NCBI GenBank assembly: GCA_043770095.1
Contig: JAYVIR010000116.1
Span: 1-26,396, forward strand
Direction of reading: 5' to 3'
Length of the DNA: 26,396 nt
Origin: JBGSUZ01 sp043770095
GTDB lineage: Bacteria; Bacillota; Clostridia; Peptostreptococcales; Acidaminobacteraceae
The stretch's first letter is position 1, and the number at the start of each line of letters is the position of its first letter. The notes beneath the pieces were generated by a model, which saw nothing but the letters and a program-made list of their open reading frames with translations, ran no database searches and had not been told where the DNA came from. Of this stretch, positions 1 to 8,105 are shown in pieces. Both the position numbers and the translations under genes were made by a program.

Positions 1-1568
1 TGAGCAGCAGAGATTTAAGCCTCACCGATCAGCTCGCTGATCAGCTTGACGTTCTAGACGATGTTTATCAGCTTATTAACGAGGCGCTTGAGGAAGAGCC
101 CCCCATCGCCATAAAAGAGGGCAGTATTTTTAAAGAAAGTTATAATGAAGACTTAAAGGCTTACCGCCTTATTTTAAGAAATGGCAAGTCGTGGCTCCTA
201 GAAGTCGAAGACAGAGAGCGTCAGCGTACAGGCATTAAAACGCTCAAAATTGGCTTTAACAAGGTCTTTGGCTACTATATCGATGTGACCAGAGCCAATA
301 GCAAAAGCGTACCTGAGGACTATATCCGCAAACAGACGCTTGCCAATAATGAGCGCTATATTACGCCAGAACTTAAGATTTTAGAAGAAAAAGTGCTCGG
401 CGCCGAAGAAAAAATGATGGCGCTTGAATATCAACTTTTCTTAGATTTCAAAGAAACGCTGCTTAAAAGTGTTCACCGCTTAAAGCATACAGCCGATGCC
501 ATTGCTAGCATTGATGTCCTTTATTCTTTTGCGGAAGTGGCTTATCAAAACAGTTACAGCAAACCAACGGTGCATACGGACAGTCTCTTATCCATTAAAA
601 ATGGAAGGCACCCCGTGGTCGAGCGCATTATGGATTCAGGGCAATTCGTCTCAAACGATACCCATCTGGATCAAGATGAACATCAGTTCTATATCATAAC
701 TGGCCCCAACATGGCGGGTAAATCGACTTATTTAAGACAAGTGGCTTTGATTACGCTGATGGCTCAAATCGGCTCTTTCGTACCTGCTGAGAGTGCAACG
801 GTCAGCCTTGTCGATCGTATTTTCACAAGAGTCGGCGCATCCGATGACCTCTCTCAGGGTCAAAGTACCTTTATGGTTGAAATGAATGAACTTGCCAATA
901 TACTCAACAACGCAACGACAAAATCACTGCTGATTCTCGATGAAATTGGTCGGGGGACGAGTACCTACGATGGTCTCAGCATTGCTTGGTCAGTGGTCGA
1001 ATACTTGTCAAAAAAAGACGGCATTGGCGCCAAAACGCTATTTGCGACCCATTATCATGAACTGACTGAGTTAGAAGGTCGCTTCCATGGGGTTAAAAAC
1101 TATTGCATCGCCGTCAAAGAAGTGGGAGACGACATCATTTTCCTCAGAAAAATCATTCGAGGCGGCGCCAACCAAAGTTATGGCATACAAGTCGCAAAAT
1201 TGGCAGGGCTTCCAAATGAGGTCATCGAGCGCGCCAAAGACATTTTAAAGAAGCTTGAGGCTAACGACATTAACAATAATTTGAATGCGCTGACGGATTT
1301 GAAGGTGTTTACGGCAGTGGAATCTTCGGCGCCTCATTCTATAACAGAAGCAACGCCGACATCTTCAACAGAACCAACCTTAACTCCCGTAGCGCCAGTC
1401 GCTGAACTCGTCAAAGAACAAATGTCCTTTTTCGGCGACGCTTCGTCTGATTTGTTTATCAAAGAAGTTGCCAGCCTAAACGTTATGGATATGACGCCAA
1501 TGGCCGCTATGAACTGCCTCTATGAACTCATGAGCAAAGCGAAAAACATGTCAGGAGGGACGTTCTAA
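1..1568 (+). CDS. mutS: DNA mismatch repair protein MutS, 5' end outside window
   Basis: ATPase that recognises mismatches and recruits MutL. The reading frame is open from base 3 to the stop at 1566-1568, so the gene enters from the left edge; about 521 C-terminal residues of a protein usually near 870 are present. Visible are the clamp/lever region ending in the GYYIDVTRAN segment (about 275-300), the Walker A loop TGPNMAGKST (about 701-730), the LSQGQSTFMVEM signature, Walker B LLILDEIGRGTSTYDG (about 940-970), and the conserved FATHYHEL. The C-terminus carries a Thr/Pro-rich linker (about 1310-1400) before the final helical segment. The stop overlaps the mutL start by one base (TAATG), indicating coupled translation. 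A GTG at 285 is internal and not the start. Confidence 0.97.
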   Translation, partial: SSRDLSLTDQLADQLDVLDDVYQLINEALEEEPPIAIKEGSIFKESYNEDLKAYRLILRNGKSWLLEVEDRERQRTGIKTLKIGFNKVFGYYIDVTRANSKSVPEDYIRKQTLANNERYITPELKILEEKVLGAEEKMMALEYQLFLDFKETLLKSVHRLKHTADAIASIDVLYSFAEVAYQNSYSKPTVHTDSLLSIKNGRHPVVERIMDSGQFVSNDTHLDQDEHQFYIITGPNMAGKSTYLRQVALITLMAQIGSFVPAESATVSLVDRIFTRVGASDDLSQGQSTFMVEMNELANILNNATTKSLLILDEIGRGTSTYDGLSIAWSVVEYLSKKDGIGAKTLFATHYHELTELEGRFHGVKNYCIAVKEVGDDIIFLRKIIRGGANQSYGIQVAKLAGLPNEVIERAKDILKKLEANDINNNLNALTDLKVFTAVESSAPHSITEATPTSSTEPTLTPVAPVAELVKEQMSFFGDASSDLFIKEVASLNVMDMTPMAAMNCLYELMSKAKNMSGGTF

Positions 1569-3439
1569 TGTCTACCATCAACATTCTTGATCCTCTTGTT
1601 GCCAATAAAATTGCTGCCGGTGAAGTGGTAGAACGCCCTTCGGCGGTTGTCAAAGAGCTCGTCGAAAACTCAATCGATGCGGGTTCTACTAAGATTTACA
1701 TCGAAATTCAAACGGGCGGCAAAAAACTCATTCGAATTACGGACAACGGCAAAGGCATTGCGCCTGAAGAGATTGCCCTTGCGTTTGAGCGCCATGCCAC
1801 CAGCAAAGTGACTTTAATTGAAGACATTTATGCCCTCACCACTTTGGGTTTTAGGGGTGAGGCGCTTGCCAGCATTGCTGCGGTGAGTCATGTCGAAATG
1901 ACTTCCAAGCAGGCTCAGAACGAAACAGGGCAAATTCTCAAAATTTCCGGGGGACGTGTGGTTGAAAATGCGCCGATTGGTGCTCAAGAAGGCACTACCA
2001 TCGTCGTGAAAGACCTCTTTTACAATACGCCCGCGCGTCTAAAATTTATGAAGTCCACCGCCGCCGAAACGGGAGCAATCAGCGACTTAATGATTCGATT
2101 GGCGCTTTCTCACAGCCATATTTGCTTTACGTATGTGGTGGATCAAAAAAACGTTTTTAAAACGCCAGGCGATGGCGATCCCTATAAAGTCATTTACGCT
2201 GTTCTTGACAAAGAACTCGCTCAAAACTTAGTCCCAGTCTCGTTTGAAAAGGACGGATGGAAACTCAAGGGCTATGTGTCCAAACTCAGCTATACCAGAG
2301 GCAATAGAGGACATCAGATTTTCTTCGTCAACCATCGGTTCATAAAGAGCAAAATGCTTCTTGACACGGTTTCAGGCGCCTACCTCGGACAGCTTCCAAT
2401 TGGCCGTTTTCCAAGTGCCGTACTGCATTTAGAAGTCCCTGCGGATCAAGTCGATGTCAACATTCACCCTGCCAAAACAGAAGTGAAGTTCCATCAAGAA
2501 CTGATTCTCAAAGATTGGCTGATGACCCAGCTTAGACAAGCCATTCGCAGTTTTAACCAGATTCCCGAAATTGCGAGTATCAAATACAGACAAGAACCAC
2601 ACTTGGGTCAAACCCAGTACCGCGAACAACAATCGGCTACTCAAATGCCTAGCCAAGCGGCAGAGCCTGTTAAAACTTACTCTGAAACACACATTGAAAC
2701 CGCCTCAGAGAAGAACATTGAAACAGATTCACAATCTTATGAACCCGCCAATAAGCCATTTGACGTCTCACTACTGGCACATCTGAAGATGGCGGATTTA
2801 GTAAAAGAAACTGCTAAAGAGGCTATCCCTGAGCAAACTACTTTTATTAAGACATCGGAGGGGTTGTACGATGACCTCGTTTACATTGGTCAAATTTTCA
2901 ATGCTTATTTGATGTTTCAAAAGTTCGGACAGCTTTATGTCATTGACCAACATGCGGGTCACGAAAAAATACTCTATGAAAAATTCAAAGCCGAATTAAC
3001 AGGCAAAGAGATGGTCAGACAGATTTTGGCCAAACCTATTTTAATGACGTTTAACCACAGCGAGTGGACTGCTATTTTAGCCGAAACTGAAAAAATGGCG
3101 CAGATTGGCTTTATTTACGAAGGGTTTGGCGATCTGAGCATCGTCATTAGAGAAGTGCCATTAGCCTTTCATACCCCGGCAACAGAGACGTTCTTTAAGG
3201 AACTGGTAGATGCAATTGATCGACTCAAACTGACTTCAGAAGACATTTGGAAGGATCGCATCATCAAAGCCGCTTGTAAGGCGGCAATCAAGGCCAACGA
3301 CCCAATGGAAGCCTTTGAAGTCAAAAGACTTTTAGAGGATTTAAAGACGCTTGAAAATCCTTACACATGCCCACATGGTCGACCGATTATCGTCACCATT
3401 ACCCAATCAGAATTTGAGAAGATGTTTAAAAGGACGTGA
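1568..3439 (+). CDS. mutL: DNA mismatch repair protein MutL, endonuclease type
   Basis: 623-aa partner of MutS. The N-terminal GHKL ATPase shows the three expected motifs: VKELVENSIDA, DNGKGI and GFRGEALASI, all within the first ~105 residues. A poorly conserved, Gln/Glu/Thr-rich linker spans roughly residues 340-430. The C-terminal domain keeps the metal-dependent nicking motif DQHAGHEKILYE (D460 onward), the ACKAAIK motif and the CPHGRP motif (C601 onward). It should therefore be a nicking MutL, as expected for a bacterium without MutH. The start ATG overlaps the mutS stop, with a GGAGGGA ribosome site at 1555-1561 inside mutS. The next gene, miaA, begins five bases after the stop. Confidence 0.97.
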   Translation: MSTINILDPLVANKIAAGEVVERPSAVVKELVENSIDAGSTKIYIEIQTGGKKLIRITDNGKGIAPEEIALAFERHATSKVTLIEDIYALTTLGFRGEALASIAAVSHVEMTSKQAQNETGQILKISGGRVVENAPIGAQEGTTIVVKDLFYNTPARLKFMKSTAAETGAISDLMIRLALSHSHICFTYVVDQKNVFKTPGDGDPYKVIYAVLDKELAQNLVPVSFEKDGWKLKGYVSKLSYTRGNRGHQIFFVNHRFIKSKMLLDTVSGAYLGQLPIGRFPSAVLHLEVPADQVDVNIHPAKTEVKFHQELILKDWLMTQLRQAIRSFNQIPEIASIKYRQEPHLGQTQYREQQSATQMPSQAAEPVKTYSETHIETASEKNIETDSQSYEPANKPFDVSLLAHLKMADLVKETAKEAIPEQTTFIKTSEGLYDDLVYIGQIFNAYLMFQKFGQLYVIDQHAGHEKILYEKFKAELTGKEMVRQILAKPILMTFNHSEWTAILAETEKMAQIGFIYEGFGDLSIVIREVPLAFHTPATETFFKELVDAIDRLKLTSEDIWKDRIIKAACKAAIKANDPMEAFEVKRLLEDLKTLENPYTCPHGRPIIVTITQSEFEKMFKRT

Positions 3440-3443
3440 TCCA

Positions 3444-4385
3444 TTGAATAAACCAAAAGTGATTATTATTGGCGGTCCAACGGCTGTTGGTAAAACAAAA
3501 ACCTCAATTGAACTTGCAAAAAAATTAAATGGAGAAATTATATCTGCAGATTCGATGCAAATATACAAATACATGGACATCGGCAGTGCCAAACCTTCCA
3601 CGATTGAAAGAGACGGCATTGCACATCACTTGCTTGACTTCGTCAGCCCCCTTGAATCGTTTAGCGTCTCAGATTTTAAACGCCTCGGCGAGGAGAAAAT
3701 CGAAGACATTCACTCCCGTGGCAAAGTGAGCATTGTGGTTGGCGGTACTGGGTTATACATCAATTCATTGCTATATGAAATGGACTTCTCAGAGGTTTCT
3801 GATGACAACGAGCAGCGCAGAAGTCTGGAACAGTTTGCCCTAAATGAGGGGAACGAAGCGCTTCACCATCGGCTGCACTTATTGGACCCTGATTCGGCTT
3901 CTCGAATTCACCCAAACAATGTGAAACGAGTCATTCGCGCCATTGAAATAGCTTCAAATTCCGAGGCAGGCATGAAAGATTTTAAAACCGACTTAGTCCC
4001 AAATTTTAATTATGATTTTTATTTGATGGCTTTGACAGGTGACAGGGAAAAGTTATATGATAGAATCAATCTTCGTGTGCTCGATATGTTCAGTAATGGA
4101 CTGGTTAAGGAACTAATATTTTTAAAAAATATGGGTTTAGATGATAGTTTCACCGCAATGAAGGGTATAGGGTATAAAGAGATTTTCCCTTATCTTGAGG
4201 GCCAAATATCACTCGATCAGGCGATTAATGAAATCCAGCAAAATACACGTCGCTATGCCAAACGTCAATTGACTTGGTTCAAACGCTATCAAGATTTAAA
4301 ATGGTACGATGTGGATCAGTACCTTGATTTAGAAACACTTATAGAGACAGCAGCAAATGAGATTCGAAGTTACTACAAAATTTAG
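3444..4385 (+). CDS. miaA: tRNA dimethylallyltransferase MiaA
   Basis: Adds a dimethylallyl group to A37 of tRNAs that read UNN codons. The P-loop GGPTAVGKT lies at the N-terminus, followed by the ADSMQIYKYMDIGSAKP substrate motif, the GGTGLYINSLLYE segment and the C-terminal RRYAKRQLTWFKR motif, all typical of the family. I place the start at the TTG at 3444, which gives 313 aa, the normal length. The frame is open further upstream to 3351, but that part overlaps mutL and has no family similarity. A ribosome site AAAAGGA sits at 3428-3434 in the end of mutL. Part of the mutS-mutL-miaA-hfq cluster. Confidence 0.95.
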   Translation: MNKPKVIIIGGPTAVGKTKTSIELAKKLNGEIISADSMQIYKYMDIGSAKPSTIERDGIAHHLLDFVSPLESFSVSDFKRLGEEKIEDIHSRGKVSIVVGGTGLYINSLLYEMDFSEVSDDNEQRRSLEQFALNEGNEALHHRLHLLDPDSASRIHPNNVKRVIRAIEIASNSEAGMKDFKTDLVPNFNYDFYLMALTGDREKLYDRINLRVLDMFSNGLVKELIFLKNMGLDDSFTAMKGIGYKEIFPYLEGQISLDQAINEIQQNTRRYAKRQLTWFKRYQDLKWYDVDQYLDLETLIETAANEIRSYYKI

Positions 4386-4399
4386 GAGGGGTTAAATTG

Positions 4400-4657
4400 A
4401 TGAAAACGGCACTGAACTTACAGGACATTTTTTTAAATCAAGTCAGAAAAGAGAAAACTCAAATTACTATTTTTTTGATCAGCGGTTATCAAATTAAAGG
4501 TTACGTAAAAGGGTTTGACAGTTACACGATTGTCATGGACAGTGAAGGCAAACAGCAAATGATTTACAAACATGCCGTTTCAACCATTATCCCAGCAAAA
4601 TCCGTTAACTTCAGTGGTACAAGCACACCGCCAAGCGCTGTGAACCGCGGCGAATAA
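4400..4657 (+). CDS. hfq: RNA chaperone Hfq
   Basis: 85-aa Sm-like protein that forms a hexamer and binds small RNAs and mRNAs. The Sm1 motif (NLQDIFLNQVRKEKTQITIFLISGYQIKGYV, quoted here only for its pattern of NLQD, FLNQVRKE and the G-x-x-I-K-G strand) is followed by the Sm2 motif YKHAVSTI near residues 55-62. The short Ser/Thr/Pro-rich tail lacks any extra domain. ATG 4400 is chosen because family members start just before the LNLQD segment; a TTG three bases upstream (4397) is an equally possible start. The ribosome site AGGAGG is at 4384-4389, immediately after the miaA stop, so the gene is probably cotranscribed with miaA. Confidence 0.95.
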   Translation: MKTALNLQDIFLNQVRKEKTQITIFLISGYQIKGYVKGFDSYTIVMDSEGKQQMIYKHAVSTIIPAKSVNFSGTSTPPSAVNRGE

Positions 4658-4705
4658 CAGGCACAGCATATATGATATAATATGAAATTTTATTACTTTA
4701 AATGA

Positions 4706-4733
4706 GGGCTCGTCTTTTGACGGGCCTTTATTT
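4706..4733 (+). terminator. Terminator after hfq
   Basis: Stem GGCTCGTC (4707-4714) with GACGGGCC (4719-4726), loop TTTT, followed by TTTATTTG. It closes the mutS-mutL-miaA-hfq transcript. The downstream arm overlaps a possible -35 box (TTGACG, 4717-4722) for the next gene. Confidence 0.75.
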
Positions 4734-4746
4734 GTGTTAATATAGA
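4717..4746 (+). promoter_or_regulatory. Candidate promoter of the Met gamma-lyase family gene
   Basis: TTGACG (4717-4722), 18-bp spacer, TATAGA (4741-4746), 43 bases ahead of the start codon. The -35 box is embedded in the preceding terminator hairpin, so this is a tentative reading. Confidence 0.4.
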
Positions 4747-4788
4747 GGTCGGAAGCGATCGGACTATTATAACTTTAAGGAGAAAGAC

Positions 4789-6084
4789 ATGACTTACGAT
4801 TTATATTTAAGCGCACTTGGCATTCATGATAGCATTATTGCAAAAAGCAAAGAAATTGAATTGGCAGTTGCCAGTACCCATATAAAAATTGACGAAATTG
4901 CCTCATACAATCAGCTAAAAGTCCTTAAAGCGATGCAAAATCATCGTCTAAGCGACAATCACTTTTCCTGGAATACCGGTTATGGCTATGATGATCAAGG
5001 TCGTGAAACCGTTGAAAAAATATTTGCAGAAGTTTTCGGAGGCGAAGAGGCTATTGTGCGACCCCTTATTGTTAATGGCACACATGCACTGACACTTTGC
5101 CTCCAAGGCGTCCTTAGACCGGGAGATACTCTGTTTTCAATTACAGGAAAACCTTATGACACCCTTGAAAATGTGATTGGCATCGCTGAGTGCAGTGAAG
5201 GCATGGGGACGCTCAAAGAATTTGGGATCAATTATCATGGGATAGATCTTTTATCTGATGGCATGATTAATTTGGAAGAGACTCAGGCCTATTTGGTGGC
5301 TCATCCTGAAGTTAAAATGGTTTATCTTCAGCGCAGTGGCGGTTACAGTTGGAGAAAAGCGCTGACCATTGGTGCTTTAGAAGAAGCCATTGCACTCGTA
5401 AAAGGCATCAATCCGGAAATTGTGGTCATGGTTGACAATTGTTATGGCGAATTTTTAGCCATGAAGGAGCCAATCGATGTTGGGGCAGATTTAATGGCCG
5501 GTTCTTTGATTAAAAACCCAGGTGGCGGACTGGCACTCAGTGGCGGCTATATTGTCGGAAGGAGTAAATGGGTGGAGAAAGTGGCTTATCGCATGACAAG
5601 CCCAGGCATTGGCAAAGAATGCGGCTTAACTTTCGGTCAAACAAGAAGTCTTCTTCAAGGCTTTTTTATGGCGCCAACGGTTGTTGCAAGTGCGTTAAAA
5701 GGAGCCGTTTTTTGCTCAAAATTATACGAAACATTAGGTTATGACGTATGCCCTAAATGGGATGATGAGCGTTCAGATATCATTCAGTCGGTAAAACTAG
5801 GCACAGCCGAAAAGGTCATTGCTTTTTGCGAAGGCATTCAAAGTGCGGCACCCGTCGATGCCTATGTAACCCCAGTGCCTTGGGCTATGCCAGGGTATAC
5901 GTCTGAAGTCATCATGGCGGCAGGGTCGTTCGTACAAGGTTCTTCGATTGAACTAAGTGCCGATGCGCCAATTCGCGAACCTTTTATTGTGTATTTCCAA
6001 GGTGGCTTAACGTATGACCACTCTAAATTTGGGGCACTTAAAAGCCTTAACCGATTGGTTGAGAAGGGGCTTGAAACGCTTTAG
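4789..6084 (+). CDS. Met gamma-lyase family PLP enzyme (YnbB / 'aluminium resistance' family)
   Basis: 431 aa, the usual length for this family of fold-type I pyridoxal-phosphate enzymes, which is related to methionine gamma-lyase and cystathionine gamma-synthase. The candidate PLP lysine is K242 in SLIKNPGGG, after the aspartate of MVDNCYGEF that should contact the cofactor nitrogen. RPLIVNGTHA and LQRSGGYSWRK are other conserved stretches. Family members often sit beside hfq and lexA in Clostridia, as here; the old 'aluminium resistance' name is not a proven function, and the true substrate is unknown. The ribosome site AAGGAGAAAG (4776-4785) supports the ATG at 4789. Ends in a strong bidirectional terminator shared with lexA. 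Confidence 0.9.
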   Translation: MTYDLYLSALGIHDSIIAKSKEIELAVASTHIKIDEIASYNQLKVLKAMQNHRLSDNHFSWNTGYGYDDQGRETVEKIFAEVFGGEEAIVRPLIVNGTHALTLCLQGVLRPGDTLFSITGKPYDTLENVIGIAECSEGMGTLKEFGINYHGIDLLSDGMINLEETQAYLVAHPEVKMVYLQRSGGYSWRKALTIGALEEAIALVKGINPEIVVMVDNCYGEFLAMKEPIDVGADLMAGSLIKNPGGGLALSGGYIVGRSKWVEKVAYRMTSPGIGKECGLTFGQTRSLLQGFFMAPTVVASALKGAVFCSKLYETLGYDVCPKWDDERSDIIQSVKLGTAEKVIAFCEGIQSAAPVDAYVTPVPWAMPGYTSEVIMAAGSFVQGSSIELSADAPIREPFIVYFQGGLTYDHSKFGALKSLNRLVEKGLETL

Positions 6085-6137
6085 GATTTTGGGTTGGGTT
6101 TAGTTTTTTGATTAGAAATTATAAGAATTTAAAATAA

Positions 6138-6180
6138 AAAAGAACAGCTGGCTCTTATAGAAGAGAACAGCTGTTCTTTT
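6138..6180. terminator. Bidirectional terminator between Met gamma-lyase gene and lexA
   Basis: A perfect 13-bp outer stem, AAAAGAACAGCTG (6138-6150) with CAGCTGTTCTTTT (6168-6180), encloses a second short stem (CTCTT with AAGAG). T runs follow on both strands, so it can end both convergent transcripts. Confidence 0.88.
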
Positions 6181-6203
6181 TTGTCTTTATTGTCTATTTT
6201 GTC

Positions 6204-6830
6204 TTACTGCATTTTTCTAAAAACGCCCTTAACAATGCCTAGTATAGACACGTCGTCAACATATAGTGGTTGCATGGATTGATTTTCAGGTTGAAGTCTA
6301 AAACGTTTTTCTTCTTTAAAGAAACGTTTTACGGTAGCAGAGTCGTCAACCATTGCAACGACAATTTGACCATTAGTGGCGTCACTTTGCTGCTTAACAA
6401 GCACAAAGTCACGATCCAAAATGCCTGCCTCAATCATGCTTTCGCCTTTGACTTTCAACATAAAATAGTCTCCATTCGTAACAAAACTTGCCGGAATAGG
6501 AAACTCTTCTTCAATATTTTCAACAGCAAGTATAGGTACTCCAGCTGTTACCTGACCAACTACAGGTATGTAAGAAACCTTAGGGTGCATTTCTTCTTCT
6601 AAAGTAAGCTCTTCATCATCTTTCAATATTTCAATAGCTCTAGGTTTCGTCAAATCTCTTCTAATAAACCCATTTTCATCAAGCTTGGTCAAGTGTCCAT
6701 GAACAGTAGACGTCGATTTAAGATTTACCGCTATACAAATTTCTCTGACTGAAGGCGGATAGCCTTTGTCTTTGACTTTCTCTTTTATAAAATCTAAAAT
6801 TTCTTTTTGTTTTTTGCTGATAGCATTCAT
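6204..6830 (-). CDS. lexA: SOS repressor LexA
   Basis: 208-aa repressor that represses DNA-damage genes and cleaves itself when RecA is activated. The N-terminal winged helix-turn-helix (QKEILDFI ... PPSVREIC ... STVHGHL) is followed by the self-cleavage site VTAG (between A96 and G97 from the chosen start) and the S131/K168 catalytic pair (GESM and TVKRFF). I take ATG 6830 rather than the upstream GTG at 6839, because the GTG lies inside the ribosome site GAGGTGA. A TTGATT-N17-TATAAT promoter with an overlapping SOS box lies upstream, so the gene is autoregulated. Confidence 0.96.
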   Translation of the reverse strand: MNAISKKQKEILDFIKEKVKDKGYPPSVREICIAVNLKSTSTVHGHLTKLDENGFIRRDLTKPRAIEILKDDEELTLEEEMHPKVSYIPVVGQVTAGVPILAVENIEEEFPIPASFVTNGDYFMLKVKGESMIEAGILDRDFVLVKQQSDATNGQIVVAMVDDSATVKRFFKEEKRFRLQPENQSMQPLYVDDVSILGIVKGVFRKMQ

Positions 6831-6861
6831 TTCGCTCACCTCAACCCCTTAGTGTTACCCC

Positions 6862-6890
6862 ATTATAGCATAGCCTATAAAATTAATCAA
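6862..6890 (-). promoter_or_regulatory. lexA promoter
   Basis: On the - strand: TTGATT (complement of 6885-6890), 17-bp spacer, TATAAT (complement of 6862-6867). The -35 box shares two bases with the SOS box at 6889-6900, which fits autorepression. Confidence 0.8.
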
Positions 6891-6900
6891 ACATTTGTTC
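6889..6900. promoter_or_regulatory. LexA (SOS) box 1
   Basis: Reads GAACAAATGTTT on the - strand, one change from the Firmicutes consensus GAAC-N4-GTTC. Lies across the edge of the lexA -35 box. Confidence 0.8.
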
Positions 6901-6908
6901 TATTTTTA

Positions 6909-6937
6909 TTGACACAGAACATATGTTTGTGCATAAT
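6909..6937 (+). promoter_or_regulatory. Promoter of the YneA-like gene
   Basis: TTGACA (6909-6914), 17-bp spacer, CATAAT (6932-6937). SOS box 2 fills the spacer, so bound LexA should block RNA polymerase. Confidence 0.8.
6917..6928. promoter_or_regulatory. LexA (SOS) box 2
   Basis: GAACATATGTTT, matching GAAC-N4-GTTC in 11 of 12 informative and spacer positions taken together; located between the -35 and -10 boxes of the YneA-like gene. Confidence 0.82.
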
Positions 6938-6944
6938 TGAATTA

Positions 6945-6956
6945 GAACAAACGTTC
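6945..6956. promoter_or_regulatory. LexA (SOS) box 3
   Basis: GAACAAACGTTC, an exact match to the Bacillus-type box GAAC-N4-GTTC, just downstream of the expected transcription start of the YneA-like gene. Confidence 0.88.
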
Positions 6957-6975
6957 GAATTTAGGAGGGAAGTAT

Positions 6976-7305
6976 ATGACAACTATTAAACGTATTGAAC
7001 AAAAGCACAATCAAAAGAGAAAAAGCCGTTTTATCATTTGGGTTATTCTCGCACTCGTCATACTATTAAGCATTCGTGCTCAAGCTGCACCCAAAACTGA
7101 AATCGATGTTCAACAATATACGATCTTAACGGTTTCTGCCGGAGATACCATTTGGGAGCTTGCTGAAGACGTCAATCGTCTTTATTATCAAAATCAACTA
7201 GATCTGCATGATCTTGTGAAACATATAAGAGAAGTGAACCATTTAAATTCCGTTGTTATTCGCGAAGGTCAGACGTTGAAAGTGGCTACTAATTTTGAAG
7301 AGTAA
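6976..7305 (+). CDS. LysM-domain membrane protein, YneA-like SOS cell-division inhibitor
   Basis: 109 aa. A basic cytoplasmic N-terminus (KHNQKRKSR) precedes one membrane helix (about residues 19-37, FIIWVILALVILLSI), and the extracellular part is a single LysM fold (about residues 50-104: YTILTVSAGDTIWELAEDV to IREGQTLKV). This is the architecture of Bacillus YneA, which delays septation after DNA damage. The divergent placement from lexA and the three SOS boxes in between support the same role here. The ribosome site AGGAGGGA (6963-6970) is ideally spaced from the ATG. The function is inferred from layout and context rather than from close sequence identity. Confidence 0.85.
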   Translation: MTTIKRIEQKHNQKRKSRFIIWVILALVILLSIRAQAAPKTEIDVQQYTILTVSAGDTIWELAEDVNRLYYQNQLDLHDLVKHIREVNHLNSVVIREGQTLKVATNFEE

Positions 7306-7310
7306 TCGGT

Positions 7311-7340
7311 TTGATCACTAAAACTTATATGGTGTATAAT
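7311..7340 (+). promoter_or_regulatory. Promoter of the GNAT gene at 7369
   Basis: TTGATC (7311-7316), 18-bp spacer, TATAAT (7335-7340). The expected transcript start, near 7347, argues that the ATG at 7348 is not used and supports the start at 7369. Confidence 0.65.
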
Positions 7341-7368
7341 CAGATCTATGACATGGAGGGAAAAGCCT

Positions 7369-7920
7369 ATGACAACAGACATCTATGTAAATTGTCCCAT
7401 CTATAAAAATGACTTGATCACTTTAAGACAAACAACCTTGGCAGATGCACCAGAATTACTGCTTTGCTACTCTGACAAAAAAGCAGTCCCTTTTTTTAAT
7501 GCTGACAATTGCAACGGAGACGATTTTTACTATAAAACACTTGAGCGCATGAAACAGGCTATTGAATTTTGGAATTTTTCATACGTTAACAAATACTTCG
7601 TAAGATGGACGGTTATTCTAAATGAGACCCAAGAAACAGTTGGTACAATAGAAATGTTCCACCGAACAGCAGAAGATGAATGCAACCATTTTGGCTTACT
7701 ACGAATTGATTTAAAAAGTGAGTGCGAAATCCAGTCTGTTATCGACGCCATTTTAGAAATTACTCAAAATAATTTCTTCAGTGCGTTTGATGTTAAAGCC
7801 ATTCTTACCAAAGCCATTCCTAGTGCAAGTGAAAGAACAGCTTCTTTGCTTAAAATTGGGTATGTGCCGCTTGATAGGAAACTTGGTGTATATGATGATT
7901 ATTATGTCCATATAGAATAG
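7369..7920 (+). CDS. GNAT-family N-acetyltransferase
   Basis: 183 aa. The N-terminal LITLRQTTLADAPELLLCYSDKKA follows the usual opening of RimJ/RimL-type acetyltransferases, with the central strand RWTVILNETQETVGTIEMFHR and a C-terminal ASERTASLLKIGYVPL segment, where 'SERTASLLKIGY' matches the normal 'N..S..vlekiGF' acetyl-CoA-side helix. The acceptor is unknown. The classic Q/RxxGxG/A loop is not obvious, so the enzyme may be divergent. ATG 7369 is chosen because the GGAGGG ribosome site (7355-7360) lies inside the longer alternative frame that starts at 7348. Confidence 0.75.
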   Translation: MTTDIYVNCPIYKNDLITLRQTTLADAPELLLCYSDKKAVPFFNADNCNGDDFYYKTLERMKQAIEFWNFSYVNKYFVRWTVILNETQETVGTIEMFHRTAEDECNHFGLLRIDLKSECEIQSVIDAILEITQNNFFSAFDVKAILTKAIPSASERTASLLKIGYVPLDRKLGVYDDYYVHIE

Positions 7921-7936
7921 AACTTGATTTCAGTGA

Positions 7937-7971
7937 GCCTCTAAAGGATTAAATCTTTAGGGGCTTATTAT
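7937..7971 (+). terminator. Terminator after the GNAT gene
   Basis: Stem GCCTCTAAAG (7937-7946) with CTTTAGGGGC (7955-7964), one G-T pair, followed by the T-rich TTATTATTATATTT. Confidence 0.7.
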
Positions 7972-8105
7972 TATATTTAGAAACTGGTTTAGAAATGGAT
8001 TGTTGTAATTTGATGGGTTAATTTGGTATGATAGGATATAGGAAATGGGAGCGTTTTGGAATAAGGAGAATTGATTTAATAATATAGCAATTCTGGAGGT
8101 CACGA

